A DNA stretch of 64,000 nucleotides from Bradyrhizobium sp. CSS354 (GTDB lineage: Bacteria > Pseudomonadota > Alphaproteobacteria > Rhizobiales > Xanthobacteraceae), in NCBI RefSeq assembly GCF_029051725.1, contig NZ_JAACFU010000003.1:1-64000 (forward strand), in the 5' to 3' direction. Below, piece after piece: positions 9,946 to 20,982 of the stretch. Numbering within the stretch: the first letter of the stretch is position 1; each line of letters starts with the position of its first letter. The position numbers and the translations under genes are program-made. Below the pieces are notes generated by a model, which made no database searches, was not told the origin of the DNA, and worked only from the letters and a program-made list of their open reading frames with translations.

Positions 9946-10251
9946 GATCCCCTCTTCCGCCAGCGGCAGTCGTTTGGGCGATACGTTGGGCGATTCCTGC
10001 GTCTTATGCTCGTCGGCCACGATTCCCATCCTCTCGCCAGCATGAGGCGGTACGATACGCCCGCGCCTGTCATACGGATATGACGCGGCGGTTGTTTCAC
10101 GCTAGCGAATTCGGCGGGGATAAATCAATCAGCCCGATGGGCGGGCTTTTGCGGTGCAGCAGAGGCTGGGCCGACGACCACACTCACCGCGGTCATCCCG
10201 GCCCCCGTGCGCAATTGCGCTCTAGGCCGGAACGACCAGAGAACGCGGCGA
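9946..10251. other. Intergenic region with small hairpins
   Basis: No gene is supported here. A short GC hairpin followed by four T lies at 10131-10150 on the plus strand, but no plus-strand gene feeds into it. A 12 bp palindrome (GCGCAATTGCGC) sits at about 10209-10220. The region precedes the glutamate synthase-like gene on the minus strand and probably includes its promoter. Confidence 0.4.
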
Positions 10252-11025
10252 TTACCGCTCGACGAACGCCTTTTCGATCACGAAATGGCCGGGCTTGTTA
10301 CCGGAGCCCTCGACGAAGTCGCGGCCCTCGAACATCAGTTTCAGCTCTTCGAGCATCGCAGGGCTGCCGCACATCATGATGCGGTCGGTCGCGATGTCGA
10401 GCGGACCCTGGCCGATGTCGTTGAAGATCTGCTCGGAGCTGATGAGGTCGGTGATGCGACCGCGGTTCTTGAACGGCTCGCGGGTCACGGTCGGGTAGTA
10501 GATGAGCTTGTCCGCGAGCAACTCCCCGAACAGTTCGTCCTCGCGAAGACCGGCGACGAGCTTCTCGCCATAGGCGAGCTCGGAGACCTGACGGCAGCCA
10601 TGCACCAGCACGATGCTGTCGAACTGGTCGTAGACCTCGGGATCCTTGATCAGGCTGGCGAAGGGCGCCAGGCCCGTGCCGGTCGAGAGCAGCATCAGCC
10701 GCTTGCCGGGAATGAGATTGTCGGTGATCAGCGTGCCGGTCGCCTTGCGGCCGACCAGGATGGTGTCGCCTTCCTTGATCTTCTGGAGACGCGACGTCAG
10801 CGGGCCGTCCTGAACCTTGATCGAGAAGAACTCGAGCTCTTCCTCGTGATTGGCGCTCGCCATGCTGTAGGCGCGGAGCAGCGGGCGGCCCTCAACCTCG
10901 AGGCCGATCATCGCGAACTGGCCGTTCTGGAAGCGGAAGCCGGAATCGCGGGTGGCGCGAAAGCTGAACAGGGTGTCGGTCCAGTGCTGGACGGAAAGAA
11001 CCTTCTCTCGGTAAAACGCGCTCAT
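10252..11025 (-). CDS. fpr: Ferredoxin--NADP reductase
   Basis: A 257-residue flavoenzyme of the bacterial Fpr type. The FAD site is seen at RAYSMASANHEEELEFFSI. The NADP-binding half has LLSTGTGLAPFASLI and a late MMCGSPAMLEELK motif. The C-terminal end in FVER is typical of proteobacterial Fpr proteins. The enzyme shuttles electrons between NADPH and ferredoxin or flavodoxin and is often linked to oxidative stress. The open frame extends to 11157, but family members begin at MSAFYREKVLSVQHW, giving the ATG at 11025. It is not next to a ferredoxin gene. Confidence 0.94.
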   Translation of the reverse strand: MSAFYREKVLSVQHWTDTLFSFRATRDSGFRFQNGQFAMIGLEVEGRPLLRAYSMASANHEEELEFFSIKVQDGPLTSRLQKIKEGDTILVGRKATGTLITDNLIPGKRLMLLSTGTGLAPFASLIKDPEVYDQFDSIVLVHGCRQVSELAYGEKLVAGLREDELFGELLADKLIYYPTVTREPFKNRGRITDLISSEQIFNDIGQGPLDIATDRIMMCGSPAMLEELKLMFEGRDFVEGSGNKPGHFVIEKAFVER

Positions 11026-11426
11026 GATTTTCGATATTCCGAATAATTGCGGTTTTAGGGCAAAAAGCGTTGCCCTGCCCCTGAAAGCGGAGCGGACACC
11101 ATTGCCATGGCGGAGGATTTCGCGTGTGTGATCTACGCCATTGAGACCAATAATCAACCTCGTTCCGGATGCAATTGATGCCGGTCAAACCGGCATTTGC
11201 GGCGGAAATGGTCACATCATTAATGGATCTGCTGTCCGGCGCATGCGGAGGGCAATTTCTTTTCCATCCGGGGCTCGAATACAGCACTAAATTTCCGTGG
11301 CGCTCGCGAGAATTTCATTAAGAATAGCTCTGATTTATCGCCGGTCTGGCGCCGTTTTCCGCATTTTTGCGGCTTTTGGCGACAACATCGACTGGAACTG
11401 GCGACTGCGACTGGCGACTGAGACAC
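11026..11426. other. Divergent promoter region between fpr and ATP-grasp gene
   Basis: No gene is supported in these 400 bases. The stretch is less GC-rich than its surroundings, as expected for promoters of the two divergent genes. It contains a perfect inverted repeat at 11178-11196 (ATGCCGGT, three bases, ACCGGCAT). This could be an operator or a short hairpin. Confidence 0.5.
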
Positions 11427-12230
11427 ATGGCGAGCGGCGAGCGGATCTTCGTCCAGGCGATCAAGCGCTATTGCGCGACCCACGGCATCGCGCTCGATGT
11501 CCGCGCCGATGGCTGGCTGCTCGCGATGCGCCGGGGCGAGCAGCGCCTCTTCGCGTTCGGCTACGACGTCGGCCTCAACAGCGCCATCGCGCATCGTCTA
11601 GCCAACGACAAATCGGCCACCGCCGAGGTGCTCGCCCTCGAGGGCGTACCCTGCATTCCCCATCGCCTGTTCCTGAATCCCAAGTTGGGCGAGAAGGTTG
11701 TCGGCGTCGCCTGGCGAGAGGGAATGCTGGCGCTGCTTCACGACAATCCGCAAGGCGTGGTGGTGAAGCCGAACGAGGGGACATCGGGACGATCCGTCTT
11801 CAGGGTAACGACGGAAACAGAGCTCGATCGTGCGGTTGGCGAAGCCTTTTCGATGAGCGCCGGTCTCGTGCTCTCGCCTTATGTCGTGATCGAGGACGAA
11901 GTTCGCGTGGTACTGCTCGATGATGTGCCACTCGTCGTCTACAGCAAGCAGCGTGGCTCGGATTGGCGGCACAATCTCGATGCGGGTGCAAAGCCCGTGC
12001 TGATGCAGGACGGCGATCTTCGCACAGCCTGCGCAAAGCTCGCCATCGACGCCGCCAATGCCATCGGCATCACCTTCGCCTCGATCGACCTCGTGCACGT
12101 CGACGGCGTCTGGCGCGTGCTCGAGATCAATTCCGGCGTGATGATGGAGACGCTGGCGAAGCTGCATCCGGAGCTGGTGCAGACGACGTACGATGCGGCG
12201 CTGAATCGGGTGTTTGGGGACAAACACTGA
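11427..12230 (+). CDS. ATP-grasp domain protein
   Basis: A 267-residue protein with the ATP-grasp fold seen in glutathione synthase, RimK and cyanophycin synthetase. It has QGVVVKPNEGTSGRSVFRV (nucleotide and lysine site), IEDEVRVVLLDD, and late metal-binding residues at ASIDLVHVDGVWRVLEINSGVMME. Such enzymes join a carboxylate to an amine or thiol using ATP. The N-terminal roughly 80 residues are unlike named family members, so neither substrate can be assigned. The frame is open from a TTG at 11367, but the ATG at 11427 fits better. It is transcribed alone and converges on the amidohydrolase gene. Confidence 0.85.
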   Translation: MASGERIFVQAIKRYCATHGIALDVRADGWLLAMRRGEQRLFAFGYDVGLNSAIAHRLANDKSATAEVLALEGVPCIPHRLFLNPKLGEKVVGVAWREGMLALLHDNPQGVVVKPNEGTSGRSVFRVTTETELDRAVGEAFSMSAGLVLSPYVVIEDEVRVVLLDDVPLVVYSKQRGSDWRHNLDAGAKPVLMQDGDLRTACAKLAIDAANAIGITFASIDLVHVDGVWRVLEINSGVMMETLAKLHPELVQTTYDAALNRVFGDKH

Positions 12231-12249
12231 GCGACGCGCGCTGACGACT

Positions 12250-13098
12250 TCAACTCATCGCCAGCCGATACGCAGCTCTCGCATTCACGCCGAACGCCTT
12301 CTCCCGCACCTGCGGCCCGAGCTTCATCAGGCAGGCCTCAAGCGCATTCTTGATCTCCCCATAGCTCCCCGCGAGCAAACATACCGGCCAATCCGAGCCG
12401 AAGATCAGGCGATCCTCGCCAAAGCATGTCGCGGCGTGCGCGACGAACGGAAACAGCAGTTCCGCATCCCAGTCGCTCCACACCGCTTCCGTCGCCAGCC
12501 CCGAGACCTTGCACCAGACATTGCCGCACGCCGCGAGAGCCGCGATGCGCTCGGACCATTCGTCGCTTCCGCCATCGGCGATCGGCGGCTTGGCTGCGTG
12601 GTCGAGCACGAAGCGCGCCTGCGGGAAGGCTTGTGCGGTTGCGATCGCGGCCGGCAGCTCGCGGGTGCGGACCAGGAAATCGTAGGCGAGATCGTGCGCG
12701 AACACGGCCGTGAGGCCGCGCTGGACGTCCTCGCGCAACAACCACTCTGGGTCGGCCTCGTCATGAACTTGGTGGCGGATGCCGACCAGCTTGTCGCCGC
12801 CGGGCGAGGCGCGCAACTGCTCCAGCGTTTCGCCAAGTGCAGCATCGGTCAGATCAACCCAGCCGACGACGCCGATCACTGAGGGCGTCGCATGCGCGAT
12901 CCGCAAGAATTCCTCGGTCTCCGCGAGCTCCGAGCGGCACTGCACCAGGATGCTCGCATCGATGCCGTTCGCGCTCAAAAGCGGCGCGAGATCGGCCGGA
13001 CCGAAGGCACGCCGGATCGGCGTGAGCTCGGGCGCGTCCATCCAGGGATAGTCGGCCCGCGCGGGATCCCAGAAATGCTGATGAGCGTCGACGATCAT
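12250..13098 (-). CDS. Amidohydrolase family protein, sugar lactonase-like
   Basis: A 282-residue amidohydrolase-2 family enzyme. The N terminus MIVDAHQHFWDP provides the HxH metal ligands. RFVLDHAAKPPIADG gives a later histidine, and RLIFGSDWPVCLLAG supplies the catalytic aspartate. This arrangement is typical of L-fucono-lactonase and L-rhamnono-lactonase type enzymes, which open sugar lactones made by dehydrogenases. It lies three bases after the aldo/keto reductase gene, so the two are probably translated from one message. A sugar-lactone substrate is inferred from family and context. Confidence 0.87.
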   Translation of the reverse strand: MIVDAHQHFWDPARADYPWMDAPELTPIRRAFGPADLAPLLSANGIDASILVQCRSELAETEEFLRIAHATPSVIGVVGWVDLTDAALGETLEQLRASPGGDKLVGIRHQVHDEADPEWLLREDVQRGLTAVFAHDLAYDFLVRTRELPAAIATAQAFPQARFVLDHAAKPPIADGGSDEWSERIAALAACGNVWCKVSGLATEAVWSDWDAELLFPFVAHAATCFGEDRLIFGSDWPVCLLAGSYGEIKNALEACLMKLGPQVREKAFGVNARAAYRLAMS

Positions 13099-13101
13099 GC
13101 C

Positions 13102-14079
13102 TTACGCTCCGCCCGGTAATGGCGCGCGGGCGTCGACGAATTTTCGCGCACGCAGCTCCTGCCAGAACGCCGCGGGCACCGCCGTCTCCGACATCGCGAT
13201 GTTATCGGCAACTTCCGCGGCGTTGCGCGCGCCCATCACCGCGACCGTGACTGCCGGATGGGCCATGCAGAACTGCAGCGCGGCGGCTTTCAGCTCGGTG
13301 CCGTGCTTGCGGCAGAGTTCGTCGAGCGCGAGCGCACGAGCGACGAGTGCCGCATCGGCGTCCTGATAATTGAACTTCGCGCCCGTGTGGGGATTGGCCA
13401 GGATGCCGCTGTTGTAGATGCCGCCGAGCAGGATGCCGATGTTCTTGGAGGCGCAGACCGGGAACAGCGCATCCAGCGCGCCCTGGTCGAGCAGCGTGTA
13501 GCGGCCGGCGAGCAGGAAGCAGTCGACCGGAACGGCCTCTGCAAACCGGACCAGCATTTCCGACTGGTTCATGCCGGCACCGATCGCCTTGACGGTGCCG
13601 GCAGCGCGCAGGCGCTGGAGCGCGCGGAAGGTGCCGGCGACGGCGTCGTCGTAATGATCGTCGGGATCATGCACGAGCAGGACATCGACGCGGTCGAGCC
13701 CAAGCCGCACCAGACTTTCCTCCACCGATCGCATCACGCCGTCATAACTGAAATCGAACACCGGCCGCTCGCGCGACGTACCCTTGTAATGCTCGTCCTC
13801 CACGGCAGTGCCATCGGGCGCGCGCAGCAGACGGCCGACCTTGGTCGAGATGGCGTAGGAATCACGCGGCTGTCGCCGCAGGAATGCGCCAAGGCGTCGC
13901 TCCGCGAGACCAAAGCCGTAGAGCGGCGCGGTATCGAAGAAGCGGATTCCGAGCGACCAGGCGCGGGCGATCGTCGCTTCCGCATCGGCATCGCTGACGG
14001 GGGTGAACAAGCCGCCAAGCGGGGCGGAACCGAGGCCGAGTGAGGTGACATCGAGAGAGCCGAGCGGCGACCTTTTCAT
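13102..14079 (-). CDS. Aldo/keto reductase, aldose dehydrogenase type
   Basis: A 325-residue aldo/keto reductase. Family features include LGLGSAPLGGLF at the start, FFDTAPLYGFGLAERRLG (catalytic Asp/Tyr region), a VLLVHDPD strand with the catalytic His, and a C-terminal cofactor loop near VAVMGARNAAEV. The closest named group is D-threo-aldose 1-dehydrogenase / L-fucose dehydrogenase. ATG at 14079 is preferred because GAGG lies eight bases upstream; the frame extends a few codons further. Together with the lactonase-like gene it would oxidise an aldose to the lactone and then hydrolyse it. Confidence 0.87.
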   Translation of the reverse strand: MKRSPLGSLDVTSLGLGSAPLGGLFTPVSDADAEATIARAWSLGIRFFDTAPLYGFGLAERRLGAFLRRQPRDSYAISTKVGRLLRAPDGTAVEDEHYKGTSRERPVFDFSYDGVMRSVEESLVRLGLDRVDVLLVHDPDDHYDDAVAGTFRALQRLRAAGTVKAIGAGMNQSEMLVRFAEAVPVDCFLLAGRYTLLDQGALDALFPVCASKNIGILLGGIYNSGILANPHTGAKFNYQDADAALVARALALDELCRKHGTELKAAALQFCMAHPAVTVAVMGARNAAEVADNIAMSETAVPAAFWQELRARKFVDARAPLPGGA

Positions 14080-14183
14080 TCCCATTGCCTCAACAGTCTT
14101 CCCCAACAGCCAAAATCATCTCTCCCGCTTGCGAAAAGCGCAAGCGGGAGAGGCACGCGAGGAGCGCGGGGCTGGCGACGCTC

Positions 14184-15116
14184 CTACTTCAACATCTGCG
14201 CAACGTTGTCCTTGGTCACGAGATCGAGGCCGGTATAGACGATCTCCGGCACCTTCTCGCCTTTCTTGATGGCGAGCAGCGTGTCCATCGCCTTCTCGCC
14301 CATCTCGAACGGACGCTGGCCGACCAGCGCATTGGCATAGCCATCGCGCAACAGCTCGAGCTGCATTTTCAGCGTATCGGCGACGACAAGCGTGAACTTG
14401 CCGGAATCGATATCCTTCTTGTACCTGGACGCGAAGGCCTTGAAGCCTTCGGGGGCGAACATCGGCCAGCCGCCGATGGGAACGATCGCGGCGAGATCGG
14501 GCGTCGCAGTGCGCATGTCAGTCATCTGCTGAACCGCCAGCGCGGGATCGTCGTTGCAGAAGGTCGGAGAGCCCGCGACCTCGGTCCATTTCGAGCCCTT
14601 CAGCGCCTCCCGGACGCCGTCGACGCGTTCGGCGAGGTTCTTGGCGCCGGGACCGCCCGAGACCATGGCGTATTTGCCGCCGTCGGGCCGCAGCTTCAGG
14701 AGCTGCTTGCCGAGGGCGACGCCGAACTCCTTGTTGTTGGTGCCGATATAGGCGATGCGCTTGGCGCCGGGCGCATCGGCGTCGAAGGTGATGACGGGGA
14801 TGCCGGCGGCGGTCGCCGCGTCGATTGACTTGGTCATCGCCGCGACGTCGGCAACCGAAATGGCGAGGCCGTCGACCTTCTGGGTGACGAAGTCCTGGAT
14901 GATCTGGGCCTGCGTCGCCGGCTCGTGCTCGACCGGCCCCTTGTAGATGCACTCGATATTGCCGAGTTCCTTGGCACGCTTCAGGCAGCCGTCTCGCGCG
15001 AAGTCGAAGAACGGATTGTTCATCGCCTTGGGCACGATCACGAACCGGTAGTTTGCGGCAAACGCCGGGGTAGCCATCATCGCGACGGCGATTCCGGCAA
15101 GAACAAATTTCCTCAT
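14184..15116 (-). CDS. Sugar ABC transporter substrate-binding protein
   Basis: A 310-residue periplasmic binding protein with a clear signal peptide (MRKFVLAGIAVAMMATPAFA). Its pattern is that of the ribose/xylose/galactose-binding family: NNPFFDFARDGCLKRAKEL, QAQIIQDFVTQKVDGLAISV and GIPVITFDADAP. The ATG at 15116 follows a GGAGGAG ribosome-binding site. It is the third gene of an ABC importer read with the permease and ATPase upstream on the same strand. The sugar is probably a pentose, given the neighbouring xylA and xylB. Confidence 0.93.
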   Translation of the reverse strand: MRKFVLAGIAVAMMATPAFAANYRFVIVPKAMNNPFFDFARDGCLKRAKELGNIECIYKGPVEHEPATQAQIIQDFVTQKVDGLAISVADVAAMTKSIDAATAAGIPVITFDADAPGAKRIAYIGTNNKEFGVALGKQLLKLRPDGGKYAMVSGGPGAKNLAERVDGVREALKGSKWTEVAGSPTFCNDDPALAVQQMTDMRTATPDLAAIVPIGGWPMFAPEGFKAFASRYKKDIDSGKFTLVVADTLKMQLELLRDGYANALVGQRPFEMGEKAMDTLLAIKKGEKVPEIVYTGLDLVTKDNVAQMLK

Positions 15117-15210
15117 CGTCTCCTCCACCCTTCTTTGGCGCCTGTCCTCTTGAGATCGTCCGGGAAGCGGACAGGCGGCATTTTCGTTGCCGTCCCGGAA
15201 CGACGTCGTT

Positions 15211-16293
15211 TCAGATCATCCGCGAGCGGATGCGGTCGACCAATACGGCCAGGATGATGATCACGCCCACCAGCGTCTGCTGCCAGTAGGAGCTGACCTG
15301 GGCGAGCACGAGGCCGTTGCGGATCACCTCGAGCAGCACGCAGCCGACGATGGCGCCGAGTGGACCACCGATGCCGCCGGCGAGATTGGCACCGCCGATG
15401 ACGGCCGCAGCGATCACGTTGAGCTCGTAGGACGTCGCCATGTTGGCCGGCGCCGATCCGAGCCAGCCGGAGATGATGATGCCCTGGAGGCCTGCGGCGA
15501 GCGCGCAGATCACATAGACCTCGATCTTCACCCGCACGACCGGGATGCCGGTGAGTTCGGCCGCCTTCTCGTTGCCGCCGAGCGCGAACACGTGACGGCC
15601 GAACGAGCTGTGATGCAGCACCACGGCCATCGCCAGCGCGAGGACGATCAGATAAATGAACGGCACGGGCACGCCGAGCACGTCGCCCGAGGTAAGCGCG
15701 TAAAAATAACCGGCATCCGGCCCGCCCGGAAAGCTGCCGCGTCCGTTGGAGACGACATAGCCGAGCCCGCGCACGATCGAGAGCATGCCGAGCGTGGTGA
15801 CGAACGGCGACAGGCCGAGCACCGCGATACAGAAGCCGTTGACGAGGCCGGCGAGCAGCGCGACGCCGAGGCCGGCGAGCAGCGAGACCAGCAGGATCAG
15901 GCCGGGGACATTGGCGAGCACGGTCTTGCCGTCGGCCGCCATGTGCACGAACAGGGAGCCCGCGGGCGAGCCGGGCGCCGACAGCTCGGTCATCACCATC
16001 GAGGTGACCATGGCGGAGAAGCACATCATGGAGCCTACGGACAGATCGATGCCGCCGGTGATGATCACGAAAGTGACGCCGAGGGTGGCAATGGCGATGA
16101 AGGAGAAATTCTTCGCCACATTCTGCATGTTGCCTTCGGTGAAGAAGTACGGGCTGGCGAAATGCATGACCACCAGCAGCACGGCGAGTGCGAGCAGGAC
16201 ATAGCCGGTCTGGGACGCGAAGATGCCGCGCTGCCACCATCTGATCCGGCCGACATTGGTGAAGCTGATCGGGGATTCCATGGGCATGGCCAT
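15211..16293 (-). CDS. Sugar ABC transporter permease
   Basis: A 360-residue inner-membrane permease of the ribose/xylose (BPD_transp_2) family. It has about ten hydrophobic segments and the GGIDLSVGSMMCFSAMV motif. The cytoplasmic coupling segment is GGNEKAAELTGIPV, and GGANLAGGIGGPLGAIVGC follows. The ATG at 16293 shares one base with the stop codon of the ATPase gene (TGATG), indicating translational coupling. The open frame runs further upstream inside the ATPase gene but that part is not real. Confidence 0.94.
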   Translation of the reverse strand: MAMPMESPISFTNVGRIRWWQRGIFASQTGYVLLALAVLLVVMHFASPYFFTEGNMQNVAKNFSFIAIATLGVTFVIITGGIDLSVGSMMCFSAMVTSMVMTELSAPGSPAGSLFVHMAADGKTVLANVPGLILLVSLLAGLGVALLAGLVNGFCIAVLGLSPFVTTLGMLSIVRGLGYVVSNGRGSFPGGPDAGYFYALTSGDVLGVPVPFIYLIVLALAMAVVLHHSSFGRHVFALGGNEKAAELTGIPVVRVKIEVYVICALAAGLQGIIISGWLGSAPANMATSYELNVIAAAVIGGANLAGGIGGPLGAIVGCVLLEVIRNGLVLAQVSSYWQQTLVGVIIILAVLVDRIRSRMI

Positions 16294-17051
16294 CACGCCG
16301 CCTCCTTCGCGCCGGTGATCAGGGCGGTGACTTCCTCGGGAGAGGTTTGGTGGATGGGCTTGTCGGCCCGCTTTTCGCCGCGGCGCATGACGATCACGCG
16401 ATCGCACACCGCGAACACGTCGGGCATGCGGTGCGAGATCAGCATCACGGCAACGCCCTGCTCCTTCAGCCGGTGGATCAGGCCGAGCACCTGCTCGACC
16501 TGGCGGACCGAGATCGCGGCCGTGGGTTCGTCCATCATGACCAGCTTCGCGTTGGAGAGCCGCGTCCGCGCGATCGCAACCGCCTGGCGCTGGCCGCCCG
16601 ACATCTGCTTGACGAGATCGTCGGGGCGCGTCTCCGAGCGCAGCTCGCCGAACAGCTCCAGTGCACGCGCGGCCATCGCCTTGTGGTCGAGCAACGCGAA
16701 CGGCCCGATCCTGCGCTTCAGCTCGCGGCCGAGAAAGACGTTGGCCGCTGCGGTGAGATTGTCGGCCAGCGCAAGGTCCTGATAGACCACCTCGATGCCG
16801 ACGCCGCGGGCATCGACGGGCCGGTTGAAATGAACCGCGCTGCCGGCGAAGCGGATTTCGCCGTGGCTGGGGCGGAAATTGCCGGCGATGATCTTGACCA
16901 GCGTCGACTTGCCCGCGCCGTTGTCGCCCATCAGGCCGACGACCTCGCCGGGGAGGACCTGCATGTCGACATCATGCAGCGCGCGGATCGCGCCGAACTC
17001 CTTGCCGATGCCGGTCAGCTCGAGGACCGGTGTCGCTTGTGCATTTGTCAT
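16293..17051 (-). CDS. Sugar ABC transporter ATP-binding protein
   Basis: A 252-residue single-domain ATPase. It has Walker A GDNGAGKST near residue 43, the signature MSGGQRQAVAIARTRL and Walker B LVMMDEPTAAI. Unlike XylG, RbsA and AraG, which are about 500 residues with two ATPase domains, it carries one domain, like the FrcA type of rhizobia; a homodimer is expected. It starts 12 bases after the xylA stop and overlaps the permease start, so it sits within one operon. Confidence 0.94.
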   Translation of the reverse strand: MTNAQATPVLELTGIGKEFGAIRALHDVDMQVLPGEVVGLMGDNGAGKSTLVKIIAGNFRPSHGEIRFAGSAVHFNRPVDARGVGIEVVYQDLALADNLTAAANVFLGRELKRRIGPFALLDHKAMAARALELFGELRSETRPDDLVKQMSGGQRQAVAIARTRLSNAKLVMMDEPTAAISVRQVEQVLGLIHRLKEQGVAVMLISHRMPDVFAVCDRVIVMRRGEKRADKPIHQTSPEEVTALITGAKEAA

Positions 17052-17063
17052 CAGCGGCCTTCC

Positions 17064-18386
17064 TCAGACGTAGCGGTTGACGAGGGATTCCAGATATTCT
17101 TGCCGGCCCGAGCGCGGCTGCGGGTCAAAGCCCGGGCCATGCGCGCGGTCGGCAAGTTCGGCGAGCGAGCGCTGGCCGCCGAGAATGGCGCTGCCCTCGG
17201 GCCCCGCCCATCCCTCGTAGCGTTTCGCAAGCGGCACAGTGAGCGCGCCGGAATCGAGCATGTCTGCGGCGGCAAGCAACGCGCGCGCGCAGGCATCCAT
17301 CGAGCCGACATGGGCGTGGATCAGATCGTCGGGATCGATCGACTGGCGGCGGATTTTGGCGTCGAAATTCAGCCCTCCGGAGGTGAAGCCGCCGCGGCTC
17401 AGGAGCTCGTGGAACACCAGGGCAAGCTCGGGCACGTTCATCGCGAACTGGTCGGTGTCCCAGCCAAGCAGATCATCGCCGCGGTTGATGTCGAGCGAGC
17501 CGAACACGCCCAACGCCTCCGCGAGCGCAACCTCGTGATGGAAGGAGTGGCCGGCGAGGATGGCATGGTTCTGCTCGATGTTGAGCTTGACGTCCTTCAG
17601 CAGGTCGTAACGCGCGAGGAAGCCGTAGCAGGTGGCGACGTCGAAATCATATTGGTGCTTGGTCGGCTCCTTCGGCTTCGGCTCGATCAGGATCGGTCCT
17701 TTGAAGCCGATCTTGTGCTTGTGCTCGACGACCAGCGAGACGAAGCGGCCGAGCTGGTCGAGCTCGCGCTTGAGATCGGTATTGAGCAGCGTCTCGTAGC
17801 CCTCGCGCCCGCCCCACAGCACGTAGTTCTGGCCGCCCAGACGGTGCGTCACCTCCAGCGCGGCGCGGACCTGGCCGGCGGCATAGGTGAATATCTCGGG
17901 GTCCGGATTGGTGGCCGCGCCCGCCATGTAACGGCGATGCGTGAACAGATTGGCGGTGCCCCAGAGCAGGCGCACTTTGCTCGAGGCCATCTTCGCTTCG
18001 AACAGATCGGCGATGGCATTGAGGTTGGCGACGGATTCGCCAAGCGAGTTGCCTTCCGGCGCCGCATCGACGTCGTGGAAGGTGAAGAAGGGCACGTCGA
18101 GCAAGCGAAACAGCTCGAAGGCGACGTCGGCCTTGGCGCGCGCCTGCGCCATCGCATCGGTGCCGTTATGCCAGGGCCGCAGGAACGTCTCGCCGCCAAA
18201 GGGATCGCCGCCGGGCCAGCACAACGAATGCCAATAGCAGACCGCAAAGCGCAGATGGTCCTCCATCCTGCGGCCATGAACGAGGCGGTCCTTATCGTAC
18301 CAGCGGAAGGCGGGCGCGTTGCCCGCATCCTTGCCGGCGAAGGCGACAGGTACGCTTGTATCGAAGAATTTCGCTGACGCATTCAC
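17064..18386 (-). CDS. xylA: Xylose isomerase
   Basis: A 440-residue protein of normal length for the group II xylose isomerases. It interconverts D-xylose and D-xylulose in the cytosol. Signature pieces are [13 protein letters not shown] (catalytic His), [37 protein letters not shown] (metal-binding Glu and Lys) and an N-terminal [24 protein letters not shown]. The stop codon of xylB directly abuts the xylA start, so the two are coupled. The location with a sugar importer and xylulokinase supports a pentose operon. Confidence 0.97.
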   Translation of the reverse strand: MNASAKFFDTSVPVAFAGKDAGNAPAFRWYDKDRLVHGRRMEDHLRFAVCYWHSLCWPGGDPFGGETFLRPWHNGTDAMAQARAKADVAFELFRLLDVPFFTFHDVDAAPEGNSLGESVANLNAIADLFEAKMASSKVRLLWGTANLFTHRRYMAGAATNPDPEIFTYAAGQVRAALEVTHRLGGQNYVLWGGREGYETLLNTDLKRELDQLGRFVSLVVEHKHKIGFKGPILIEPKPKEPTKHQYDFDVATCYGFLARYDLLKDVKLNIEQNHAILAGHSFHHEVALAEALGVFGSLDINRGDDLLGWDTDQFAMNVPELALVFHELLSRGGFTSGGLNFDAKIRRQSIDPDDLIHAHVGSMDACARALLAAADMLDSGALTVPLAKRYEGWAGPEGSAILGGQRSLAELADRAHGPGFDPQPRSGRQEYLESLVNRYV

Positions 18387-19841
<1,455 letters not shown>

Positions 19842-19923
19842 GCCATCCTCCCTTTCGCCTGTTGCGGTGCGCGAACTCAAAGTCGCCTTATCCGCAACGG
19901 GTCGTTTCGAATTCCACCTGACG

Positions 19924-20982
19924 CTAAGGCAGATTGTCCCGCATCACGATGTCGATCCTGATCTTCTCCTGTTCGCGCAAGATCGGCTCACCACGGGCGA
20001 GCGCGAGCAGCACGCGCACGGCGGCGCGCGCTTCATGTCCGGGGTTCTGCGAGATCGCGGCATGCATCACGCCCTGCAGCAGCAGCCGGCGCGTCAGCGC
20101 GGTGACGTCGTGCCCGACGAACACCACCTGCCTGTCGCGGCCGGCATCGCTCAACGCCTTCTCGTTCAACGCGTTGGCGACGCCTTGCGTGCCGGCGCCG
20201 ACATTGTAAAGACCCACGATGTCGGCATGCCGGCTCAACAGCCGCGCCAACAATTGTTCCGAACGCGCGTCCTCGTCGCGTCCTTCGAGCACCGGCAGCA
20301 CGCCGAGGCCGGGGAATTCCGACGCCATCACCTGGTTGAAGCCAAAAATGCGCTCGGCATGGTCGCGCAGGCCCTGCGAGCCCGCGACGATCGCGACCTT
20401 GCCGGACTTTTGTCCGACCAGCCGCCCGACCAGCGCGCCGGCGGTGCGCCCCGCGGCAATGTTGTCGATGCCGACATAATGGTGCCGGCGCGACGACGGC
20501 ACGTCCGAGACCAGCGTCACGACACTGGTGCCGGCATCGACGAGATCGTCGATCGCGGCGCGGACGCCGGGATGATCCAGCGCCACCACGGCGACGCCGT
20601 CGTAATCATCCGAGAGCCCTTCCAGGGAAGCCGCGAGCACGGACGGATCGAACACGTCGGTTGCGACCGTCTCGACGCCGAGGCGGCGGGACGACAGCCA
20701 GCCCGACATCTCGCCGAGATAATCCTGGATCTGCTGCATGAACGGGTTCGGCCCCGACGGCATCACGAAGGCGAAACGGCGGGCGCGGCCGCGGGCGAGC
20801 TCGGCGGCGGCCACATGCGGCTGGAACGAATTGCGCTCGATCGCCTCTTTGACGCGCCGGACGGTATCCGGCCGCACGCCCGGGCGATTGTGCAGGACGC
20901 GGTCCACCGTCGCGAGGCTGACGCCGGCCTGGCGGGCGATGTCCTTCAGCGTCAGCGCGGTCGTGGTGAGCGTATCGGCCAT
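19924..20982 (-). CDS. LacI family transcriptional regulator
   Basis: A 352-residue repressor. An N-terminal LacI helix-turn-helix (LTLKDIARQAGVSLATVDRV, then the hinge helix) leads into a periplasmic-binding-protein-like effector domain. It is the first gene on the strand that carries xylB, xylA, the importer and the two oxidoreductive genes, and most likely controls them in response to a sugar. The upstream region has two copies of TTTTGAGG, 19 bases apart (21004-21011 and 21023-21030), which could be part of an operator. Effector identity is inferred only from neighbours. Confidence 0.93.
   Translation of the reverse strand: MADTLTTTALTLKDIARQAGVSLATVDRVLHNRPGVRPDTVRRVKEAIERNSFQPHVAAAELARGRARRFAFVMPSGPNPFMQQIQDYLGEMSGWLSSRRLGVETVATDVFDPSVLAASLEGLSDDYDGVAVVALDHPGVRAAIDDLVDAGTSVVTLVSDVPSSRRHHYVGIDNIAAGRTAGALVGRLVGQKSGKVAIVAGSQGLRDHAERIFGFNQVMASEFPGLGVLPVLEGRDEDARSEQLLARLLSRHADIVGLYNVGAGTQGVANALNEKALSDAGRDRQVVFVGHDVTALTRRLLLQGVMHAAISQNPGHEARAAVRVLLALARGEPILREQEKIRIDIVMRDNLP

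Noticed and set aside
8464..10083. Plus-strand open frame of 539 codons opposite the glutamate synthase-like gene
   Set aside because: Composition is that of a shadow frame, and the minus-strand gene carries FMN and iron-sulfur motifs.
10131..10150. GC hairpin followed by four T on the plus strand
   Set aside because: No plus-strand gene ends upstream of it, so calling it a terminator is not supported.
16347..18377. Long plus-strand open frame of 676 codons opposite the ABC ATPase and xylA
   Set aside because: It spans two clearly recognised genes on the other strand and has no motif of its own.
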